Shown here in pieces: positions 57,836 to 64,000 of a stretch of 64,000 nucleotides of DNA (its first letter is position 1; every line of letters starts with the position of its first letter). Both the position numbers and the translations under genes were made by a program. Origin of the DNA: an uncultured Clostridia bacterium (GTDB taxonomy: Bacteria > Bacillota > Clostridia > Oscillospirales > Ruminococcaceae); contig CALXGR010000001.1 of the NCBI GenBank assembly GCA_944387885.1, positions 1 through 64,000 on the forward strand, written 5' to 3'. A model generated the notes under the pieces. The model made no database searches. It was not told the DNA's origin and was given only the letters and a program-made list of their open reading frames with translations.

Positions 57836-58795
57836 TTATTTCTGAGGAAATTGTTCCCGGATTCGGTCGATGATTCCGGCGCACCGGAGAGAAGCCTCCA
57901 AAGGCATGACCGGGCTTTCGGTACGGCCTTCTTTCAGGCAGGACACAAAATGCCGGATCTGTCCGGAGAAATCGTCTCCCTCATAGGGCAGTTCCACGGT
58001 ATAGAGCTTCCCTCCTCTGGACAGCACCGTAAAGCCCTGGCTCCGGTGCTGCTCATGGACGTGCAGCTCCCCTTCTGTTCCGTAAAAAACAGTCTCCCGG
58101 GGCTTCTTCTCATCAAAAGCGGCCTCCACTGTCACCGGGATATTTTCAAATTCCAGCCGGGCCCGGACATAACTGTCCACCCCGTACAGAAATCGGGTCT
58201 CGGTCTCTGTCACCCGGAAGTCTCCCTTTCCGAAATCCTCCGCCCAGCTGACCGCATAGATGCCGCAGTCCCAGAGGATCCCTCCTTGTTCGGGGTCAAT
58301 GAGGTAGCATCCCGCCGGGATATGATCCAGCGAGTTATTGCAGATGGAGGCTGTCATTCCGGTGATGGTCCCGATTTCACCCGAAGCCAGCACTTCCCTG
58401 ATTTTAGGGTAGGCCGGGACAAACCGGGTCTTCATGGCTTCCATAAACAGGGTGCCGTGTTCCCGGGCAGTCCGGGCAATCTGGGCCATCTCCTCCTGGT
58501 GGAGGACCGCAGGTTTTTCGCAGAGAACAGCCTTTCCGGCGGCCAGGGCCTTCACCGCCCATTCCCGGTGCAGGCCGTGAGGCAGAGCCAGATAAATGGC
58601 ATCCACCTGAGGGTCGTCTATAAGGGCTTGGTGATCGGTATACCAAACCGGGTTCCCGAAAAGAGCGGAAAATGCTTTCAGCTTTTCCGGGTTCCGGCCG
58701 CTGATGGCTGCCAGCCGGCAGTCCGGTTCCCCGGCCAGGCTGGCGGCAAAGCGGTGGGCGATATTCCCCGCCCCCAGGATTCCCCACTGAATCAT
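57836..58795 (-). CDS. Gfo/Idh/MocA family oxidoreductase (A)
   Basis: 319 residues. NAD(P)-binding GAGNIAHRFA at the N-terminus (GxGxxA), catalytic-region CEKPAV near 95, and a C-terminal alpha/beta domain with open beta sheet. Family members oxidise or reduce sugars, inositols and similar compounds. Lies 18 bases after a second member, with no transporter or regulator next to it, so the substrate is open. Confidence 0.9.
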   Translation of the reverse strand: MIQWGILGAGNIAHRFAASLAGEPDCRLAAISGRNPEKLKAFSALFGNPVWYTDHQALIDDPQVDAIYLALPHGLHREWAVKALAAGKAVLCEKPAVLHQEEMAQIARTAREHGTLFMEAMKTRFVPAYPKIREVLASGEIGTITGMTASICNNSLDHIPAGCYLIDPEQGGILWDCGIYAVSWAEDFGKGDFRVTETETRFLYGVDSYVRARLEFENIPVTVEAAFDEKKPRETVFYGTEGELHVHEQHRSQGFTVLSRGGKLYTVELPYEGDDFSGQIRHFVSCLKEGRTESPVMPLEASLRCAGIIDRIREQFPQK

Positions 58796-58813
58796 ACAGA
58801 CCTCTCCTTCACA

Positions 58814-59797
58814 TCAGGATTCCCCGGGAAAACGAATTCCCGCGGCCAGCCGGACCCGGGTCATGACCCGGCAGACATTCAGGCTTTCCTCCAGGCACTT
58901 TTCCCCGAATTCATAGTCCTTGTCCCGGATGGCGTTCATGAATGCAGTGAACTCGGGGATTGCCCGGGTCTCGCACATTCCGTCGTCGTACTCTTCCCGG
59001 GTTCCGTCCCGCATGGTGAGGACTACTTTACCCACAGAATTGGGCAGTTCCAGGGACTGGATATACCCTTCCGTTCCCTGAATCATTCCGCCTGTGATTC
59101 CCTGGCCGTCCTTGGCGGCTACGCAAAGCCCCTGGAAACTGCCATAGTTCAGGTGAATGACACCGCTGGTGTCGCTTCCCAGCTCCATGTTGGGAAAATA
59201 GACCGCCTGTTCCGGCATCCCGAAAAGGTCCATTATAAAATGGAGGGTGTAGAGTCCCAAATCCATCAGCACGCCACCTGCCTGAGCCGGGTCAAAGGCG
59301 GGCACCGTCTTCCCCTCCCGGAAATCATCGTACCGGGGAGAATACTGGGTGAACTGGCTTTGGGCCAACTTGACGGGCCCGATCCGGGGAAGCCATTCCC
59401 GGATTTTTTGGTAGTTGCCCATATGAGGGGTGGTGATGGCCTCAAACAGGAAAAGCTGTTTTTCCCGGGCCAGGGCAGCCAGTTCCTCCGCCTCCCGGAT
59501 GTTGGCGGTAATGGGCTTTTCCAGAATCACATGGAGCCCCCGCTCCAATGCCTTTTTGCCATATTCATAGTGGAGATGGTTGGGAACAGCCACATAAACG
59601 GTGTCCATTCCGGTAGCGCAGAGTTCCTCAAAGGTAGCTACCCCGTGAGGGATGCCATATTCTGCAGCCAGGGCTTTTACCTTATCCAGGCTTTTAGGGG
59701 TACTCATAATCCCTGTGATTTCCAATCCTTCTATTTTTGTCAGGCTGGGCAGAAATTCCTTTACGATTTTTCCTGCCCCGATGATTCCCAGTTTCAT
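58814..59797 (-). CDS. Gfo/Idh/MocA family oxidoreductase (B)
   Basis: 327 residues. GAGKIVKEF Rossmann start, LEKPITANIREAEEL with the EKP lysine, and the C-terminal domain. First gene of a two-gene unit with the paralogue downstream. The two proteins share fold and motifs but are not a recent duplication. Confidence 0.9.
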   Translation of the reverse strand: MKLGIIGAGKIVKEFLPSLTKIEGLEITGIMSTPKSLDKVKALAAEYGIPHGVATFEELCATGMDTVYVAVPNHLHYEYGKKALERGLHVILEKPITANIREAEELAALAREKQLFLFEAITTPHMGNYQKIREWLPRIGPVKLAQSQFTQYSPRYDDFREGKTVPAFDPAQAGGVLMDLGLYTLHFIMDLFGMPEQAVYFPNMELGSDTSGVIHLNYGSFQGLCVAAKDGQGITGGMIQGTEGYIQSLELPNSVGKVVLTMRDGTREEYDDGMCETRAIPEFTAFMNAIRDKDYEFGEKCLEESLNVCRVMTRVRLAAGIRFPGES

Positions 59798-59877
59798 GGC
59801 GGTGAGCCTCCTCTTTTTCTGATTAGGCTCATTGTATCATCCCTCATTTTCACTGTCAATTTGCCTCGGAAAACCAG

Positions 59878-59909
59878 CAGCCCCCCGCCGAATTTCCGGC
59901 AGAGGGCTG
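59878..59909 (-). terminator. Hairpin after bofA
   Basis: CAGCCC (59878-59883) and GGGCTG (59904-59909) with inner GCCG/CGGC pairing; the T run on the minus strand is poor. Confidence 0.5.
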
Positions 59910-59913
59910 TTTT

Positions 59914-60156
59914 TCAAAGAAGATTCAAAAGGAGCATTCCCACCACTCCGGGAGCTCCCAGCACCAGGCTGACCAGCACCGATAAAGGATTCAAAGCCAG
60001 GCTGACACCGGTGGCCGCAGCCAGGCCGTTCACCGCAGCCAGGGCTGCAATTCCTCCGATGGCGCTGGTAATAACAGCCCGAAACGGGTGCGGTTCCTGC
60101 AGGGCCGCCGCCAGCACTAAGGCCAGACAGCCTCCTCCTGCCATCCAGTAACCCAT
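59914..60156 (-). CDS. bofA: BofA family pro-sigma-K processing inhibitor-like protein
   Basis: 80 residues from the ATG in the TAATG overlap with the upstream gene. Two hydrophobic stretches; the C-terminal LNPLSVLVSLVLGAPGVVGM is the BofA hallmark. In Bacillus BofA holds back sigma-K activation in the forespore membrane complex. A marker of sporulation capacity here, though the pathway partners are outside the window. Confidence 0.85.
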   Translation of the reverse strand: MGYWMAGGGCLALVLAAALQEPHPFRAVITSAIGGIAALAAVNGLAAATGVSLALNPLSVLVSLVLGAPGVVGMLLLNLL

Positions 60157-60386
60157 TACACCACCGCCCGCAATCCCAGGTCCCTGGCCCGCCGGAGCAG
60201 ATACCGGTACCGGCACCGCAGGGCTTCCCGCTCATAGATTCTCTGCTCAATCAATTCCGGTTCTGTCTCCAGGTCAAACCAGTTCTGGTTATACTCCAGC
60301 TGGCGCAGACAGTCCCGCAGTTCCTGCTCCAGGTCCGGTTGATACCGCTGCAGCTCCGGATCATATTTCAAGCGACTGACTTTCAT
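60156..60386 (-). CDS. DUF2508 (YaaL-like) small protein
   Basis: 76 residues, basic and helical: an acidic central helix with DLEQELRDCLRQLEYNQNWFDLETEPELIE and an Arg-rich C-terminus. Sits just before bofA as yaaL does in Bacillus, sharing a TAATG junction. Function unknown; likely co-expressed with bofA. Confidence 0.82.
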   Translation of the reverse strand: MKVSRLKYDPELQRYQPDLEQELRDCLRQLEYNQNWFDLETEPELIEQRIYEREALRCRYRYLLRRARDLGLRAVV

Positions 60387-60437
60387 TTCTTCCTACTCCC
60401 ACTTTCTGTTTTGGTCTGCTCACATTGTATGCAGGAG

Positions 60438-60485
60438 AGAAAGAAAAAATTCCCGGCAGACAAGAAAAAGTCTGCCGGGAATTTT
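60438..60485 (-). terminator. rnr terminator
   Basis: 16-base-pair stem (60446-60461 with 60470-60485), T-rich on the minus strand. Confidence 0.92.
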
Positions 60486-60491
60486 CAATGC

Positions 60492-62615
60492 TTATTCTTC
60501 TTCCTGGGGCTTGGCGGGGACCAGGTCGATTCTGGCCATAGGCACCTGGACCGAAGCCACGGTGACCATTATGGGGTCTCCCAGCATCCAGCTCTTGCCC
60601 GAGATGGGGTCGGACACCCGCACTCCCTCATGGACCACAGGCTCTCCCTTGCACAGTTCCTCCACCGCCAGGCTGCCTTCCACACCGTTGGAAAGTTCCA
60701 CAAAAGTCCGCCGGCGGGTGACCCCCGACACGATTCCTTCATAGCTTTCGCCCAGGTGGGACTGCATATACTCAGCCATATACAGATCATCCGCATCCCG
60801 CTCCATCTGCATGGCCTCCCCTTCCTTCTGGCTGGACTGAAGCCCTGCCTCCCGGACAAACTCCCCATACTCCTGCTTCAGCTGGGAAATGGGCATTCCG
60901 TCCAGGTAATCGGTGAGGATCCGGTGGACCGCCAGGTCAGGATACCGGCGGATAGGACTGGTAAAGTGGGCGTAGTCCTCCAGGGCCAGACCAAAGTGCC
61001 CCAGGGGCTTATCCTCATACCGGGCCTTTGCCATGCTCCGGAGAACACCGGTGTGGACCGCCCGTTCCAGGGTGGTGCCCCGGGTCTCGTCCAGCAGCAC
61101 CCCCAGTTCCTTCTGGGTGGGGACTGCCTTCTTGAAGACCGGGTGAAGGCCGCAGGCTTCCAGCACGGTCTGGAGTTTTTCCATCCGCTGAGCGTCCGGT
61201 TCTTCATGGACCCGGTAGACCAGGGGGAATTCCTCAGTGCGGGCCAGATTGGCGGCGCACTCGTTGGCCAGGAGCATAAACTCCTCGATCATCTGCTCCG
61301 ACAATCCCCGTTCCCGTTTCAGGATATCCACGCAGCGTCCTTCCTCGTCAAAAAGGAACTTGCACTCGTTGCTCTCGATCCTCATACCGCCCCGCTCATC
61401 CCGGAGTTTTTCCCGGAGATGATAAAGCTGGAGCATGGGGTCAAACTGCCCCGATACCTCCCCGTATTTGGCGTAAAGTTCCGGGGAAGCCTGTCCTGCC
61501 AGGATGGCGTTGATCTCCTCATACACGCCCTTAACCCGGCTGTGAATGACAGACTTGGCAAAACGATATTCCTTGATATTCCCCTTCAAATCCAGTCGGA
61601 TAAGGCAGCTGAGGGCCAGCCGGTCCTCCCCGGGATTCAGGCTGCAGATGCCGTTGGAAAGCTGCTTGGGCAGCATGGGAATGACCTTATCCCCAAAATA
61701 AATGCTGGTTCCACGGTGAAAGGCTTCCTGGTCCAGCTGACTGCCCGGGGTAACATAATGGCTCACATCGGCAATGTGGACTCCCAGCTCATACCCTCCG
61801 GAGATTTCCCGGCAGCTGACGGCATCGTCAATATCCCGGGTACTTTCCGAGTCAATGGTAAAGATAGGCAGGTCCCGCAGGTCGGTGCGGCCCTCCCAGT
61901 CCTTGGAGGTGATCTGAACATTTTCCAGCTTTTTGGCTTCCTTCTTTACCAGGTCAGGGAACTGGCGCTGGATCCCCCGGTCATAAAGGAGTCCCTTGAT
62001 GCAGATGGCGGCACTCTGGCTGTTTCCGAACCGGACCGATACTCCTGCCCGATGGTCGCTGTGGCTGGTCCCCCGTTCCAGAATCTCCACCGCAGCTTTT
62101 TCGCCGGGCACTGCTCCCCCGTCTGCATTTTTCCGGATGAGAAGCGGAGTATCCGGGCAGCGGTCAGGGATAAGGACCAGCCGCCCCTTCTCATTTTCGG
62201 CAACCACGCCGACAAAGCGGTTCTGCTCCTTGGTAATGGCCACCACTTCCCCTTCCACGCTTCCGGGGACCCGGGGCTTGGGGAAAAGGCGGACCAGCAC
62301 CTGGTCCTGGGGCATGGCTCCCATCAGGCTTCTGCCGGGGATAAAGATATCTCCTTCCCCGTCATCCCGGGTGGCAAAGCCAAAGGTGGCGCCCAGTTTG
62401 ACCAGGGTGCAGGGAATGGCATCTTCCAGCTCTGCCATCAGTTCCTTTTTACCGGTAAGAACCAGCATTCCGTCCCGCCGGAACAGCTTGCCCTGTTTTT
62501 CCAGTTCATTCACTGCGGCCAGAACTTTCCTGTCGTTACCCAGTTTCTTTTTCAGCTCTCCCATCCGCCGGGGGCGGCGGGACAGTTCCTGTATCACTTT
62601 ACTTTTAATGGACAT
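60492..62615 (-). CDS. rnr: Ribonuclease R
   Basis: 707 residues. N-terminal helix-turn-helix and cold-shock domains, RNB catalytic domain with the acidic cluster in IDSESTRDIDDAVS (about 255-268), and a C-terminal S1 domain (about 620-695). 3'-to-5' exoribonuclease for structured RNA. secG lies upstream, followed by a terminator, so rnr probably has partly separate expression. Confidence 0.96.
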   Translation of the reverse strand: MSIKSKVIQELSRRPRRMGELKKKLGNDRKVLAAVNELEKQGKLFRRDGMLVLTGKKELMAELEDAIPCTLVKLGATFGFATRDDGEGDIFIPGRSLMGAMPQDQVLVRLFPKPRVPGSVEGEVVAITKEQNRFVGVVAENEKGRLVLIPDRCPDTPLLIRKNADGGAVPGEKAAVEILERGTSHSDHRAGVSVRFGNSQSAAICIKGLLYDRGIQRQFPDLVKKEAKKLENVQITSKDWEGRTDLRDLPIFTIDSESTRDIDDAVSCREISGGYELGVHIADVSHYVTPGSQLDQEAFHRGTSIYFGDKVIPMLPKQLSNGICSLNPGEDRLALSCLIRLDLKGNIKEYRFAKSVIHSRVKGVYEEINAILAGQASPELYAKYGEVSGQFDPMLQLYHLREKLRDERGGMRIESNECKFLFDEEGRCVDILKRERGLSEQMIEEFMLLANECAANLARTEEFPLVYRVHEEPDAQRMEKLQTVLEACGLHPVFKKAVPTQKELGVLLDETRGTTLERAVHTGVLRSMAKARYEDKPLGHFGLALEDYAHFTSPIRRYPDLAVHRILTDYLDGMPISQLKQEYGEFVREAGLQSSQKEGEAMQMERDADDLYMAEYMQSHLGESYEGIVSGVTRRRTFVELSNGVEGSLAVEELCKGEPVVHEGVRVSDPISGKSWMLGDPIMVTVASVQVPMARIDLVPAKPQEEE

Positions 62616-62632
62616 AGATTTTTTGTTTACCT

Positions 62633-62691
62633 TTGAAAAAAAGGACCCGCCCAGGCCCGGGCTCCACAGCCCAAGGTCCCACAGCGGGTCC
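62633..62691 (-). terminator. secG terminator
   Basis: GGACCCGC (62643-62650) pairs with GCGGGTCC (62684-62691) over a branched loop; a long T run follows on the minus strand. Confidence 0.85.
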
Positions 62692-62706
62692 GGTTGTTAA
62701 ATCAAA

Positions 62707-62955
62707 TCAGCCCAGTCTGCCGCTGATAATGCAGACGGCCAGGCAAACCACAGCAAAGATAATGCCGAACACCTTGGTCAGGTTAGCCATCTTAGCCTCG
62801 TTGGTTGCGCTGCGAGCGCCCATCATATCGGCAGAGCCGCCCATGATAGCACCGGACAGGCCCCGGCCCTTGGGATCCTGGAGAAGTACGAAAGCAATAA
62901 TGATAACAGCGGCCAGAATGAGGATAGCGCCGCTTACGATCTCGATCATAGACAT
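62707..62955 (-). CDS. secG: Protein translocase subunit SecG
   Basis: 82 residues from MSMIEIV with AAGGAG 9 bases upstream. Two membrane helices with the typical FVLLQDPKGRGLSGAIMGG loop between. Accessory subunit of SecYEG. The secG-rnr order is common in Firmicutes. Confidence 0.95.
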   Translation of the reverse strand: MSMIEIVSGAILILAAVIIIAFVLLQDPKGRGLSGAIMGGSADMMGARSATNEAKMANLTKVFGIIFAVVCLAVCIISGRLG

Positions 62956-62989
62956 ATTTAAACGCTCCTTCGGGTGTAATACGGATAAT

Positions 62990-63018
62990 ATACTATCACA
63001 GAAAACCGGGAAATGCAA
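62990..63018 (-). promoter_or_regulatory. secG promoter
   Basis: TTGCAT (63013-63018) and TAGTAT (62990-62995), 17-base spacer, minus strand. Confidence 0.7.
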
Positions 63019-63170
63019 GGGATTTTCCCATTTTCATCCTATACAACCTATGCAAATTACTTCTTTTCCGAGCATCGCAGAACAAAAAAATCTATTGCTC
63101 CAATCTTTAGTGGAAAGTATACCTGTCTCAACAGAAGCCAGAAACTCCTTAATTTCAACAGTTTCTATTC

Positions 63171-63821
63171 TTAAATCTCAACAGCGTTAATTATCCGAGC
63201 CAAAATCTGGCAAATATAACCAGGTTCATCGCTCATAAGAGGATACTGCTTTTCTCCAAACTGGAAGGATATACCATCATTATAAGGAGTAACAGATGAA
63301 AGAGCCGTAATCTTTTTATCAAAGGCTCCCTTACTTCCAGAAAAAATGATTCTCTTATTAGTAATGGTAAGTATACCCGGTGTCTTTTCCTGCACATCTC
63401 CTCTAATAGGCGTTGATTTAGAGGCTCCCACGCGATAGGACATTCCTTTCATTATCCTGATGTTAACACCACTACTTCCACCAGAATAACCGACAACCAC
63501 ATTTTTTGTTTTAACAAATACCGCAGGAGCATTATAATGACATATTTCACCCGCAGTCATCAATACATTACCAGAAGTCACAATAGGCAATGGCTCATCG
63601 TCAGCAAGCTGTCTTTGAACAATATCCATCCGCTGTTCTCCAATAATGCGTTCACCTTTAAGAGCTACTATAAAATATCGAATACAATCATAAATCCAAC
63701 CAATTCCAAACAAGCCGCAGGTAAAGAAATACAAAATACCCATACCCACTTTTTTCTCTCTAAATTTATGTACACCAAACATGCCTAAAAACAAACAGAT
63801 TGTAAAATCCACCCAAGCCAT
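63171..63821 (-). CDS. TM2-domain protein with C-terminal PH/GRAM-like domain
   Basis: 216 residues from MAWVDF with GGAGGG upstream; longer starts lack a site. A TM2 domain (about 5-60; GMFGVHKF...GMGILYFFTCGLFGIGWIYDCIRY) is followed by a soluble domain with VKTKNVVVGYSGG and PGILTITNKRIIFSGSKGAFDKKI, resembling PH/GRAM-like bacterial domains. Codon use is strikingly AT-rich next to secG and rnr, suggesting acquisition. Function unknown. Confidence 0.75.
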   Translation of the reverse strand: MAWVDFTICLFLGMFGVHKFREKKVGMGILYFFTCGLFGIGWIYDCIRYFIVALKGERIIGEQRMDIVQRQLADDEPLPIVTSGNVLMTAGEICHYNAPAVFVKTKNVVVGYSGGSSGVNIRIMKGMSYRVGASKSTPIRGDVQEKTPGILTITNKRIIFSGSKGAFDKKITALSSVTPYNDGISFQFGEKQYPLMSDEPGYICQILARIINAVEI

Positions 63822-64000
63822 AACACGATTTCCCTCCATCCATCGTAAATATCCAGGCAGATTGTACCATATGTTGCGAAATTTTGCAATAAAAAACAAG
63901 GTCACTTTTACTAGACAATCTGGTAGGGAATAGCGTTCGATTACCATATAGAAAAATGTTTAGTTCCTTATCCATATTATTTTTTATAAGGCGCATTTAC

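Noticed and set aside
60339..62636. Long plus-strand frame opposite rnr
   Set aside because: Antisense shadow that runs through the rnr terminator.

Overview
The window is from a low-to-mid GC, spore-forming member of the Clostridia, most likely an anaerobic gut bacterium of the Oscillospiraceae. This rests on a PolC-type replicase, a type A RNase P RNA, the Clostridia-type order pyrH-frr-uppS-cdsA-dxr-rseP-ispG-polC, a bofA homologue next to a DUF2508 gene, a Spo0A-type DNA-binding domain and strong GGAGG ribosome binding sites. The exact species cannot be named from sequence alone. No rRNA, CRISPR array, insertion sequence or prophage was seen.

Layout. 1-5.1 kb holds two small regulated units: a TetR regulator with three small membrane proteins that share its operator, and a MerR regulator (AdhR/NmlR type) divergent from a flavoprotein, hydrolase and lipoprotein operon. 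5.1-10.1 kb is a GHKL/LytTR two-component system divergent from a two-gene FtsX-type ABC transporter. 10.1-11.1 kb is AT-rich with a P-loop kinase-like gene and a tiny zinc-ribbon gene. 11.4-17.7 kb carries guaA and the str operon (rpsL-rpsG-fusA-tuf). 17.7-23.4 kb is a DNA repair operon (radC, uvrB, uvrA). 23.4-25.4 kb has an RluA pseudouridine synthase and a PadR/DUF2812 pair. 25.4-36.1 kb is the large essential operon for replication, isoprenoid, phospholipid and cell-wall lipid carrier synthesis, ribosome recycling and UMP kinase. 36.2-38.4 kb has an operon with a Spo0A-like response regulator and a degenerate histidine-kinase ATPase, followed by tRNA-Ala(CGC).

38.5-42.6 kb contains the least explained material: a roughly 300-nt structured RNA candidate with its own promoter and terminator, directly upstream of an Asn-rich 72-residue protein, and a coupled pair of redox enzymes (CrtI-like flavoprotein and ferredoxin-fused flavin reductase). 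42.6-49 kb is an OmpR-type two-component system followed by an ABC ATPase, a large surface protein and a MacB-like permease. 49-57.2 kb has a 5'-truncated DUF4340 gene, the walJ-rlmH-DUF1294 operon, murA, a LysM/G5/M23 cell-wall hydrolase, a second RluA enzyme and glutamate dehydrogenase. 57.4-64 kb has rnpB, two Gfo/Idh/MocA dehydrogenases, DUF2508-bofA, rnr, secG and an AT-rich TM2-domain gene.

Most of the window is conserved core genome. The strongest candidates for something not yet described are the structured RNA at about 38721-39028 with its small Asn-rich protein, the Spo0A-like/HATPase/small-protein operon at 36226-38141, and the redox pair at 39137-41852.
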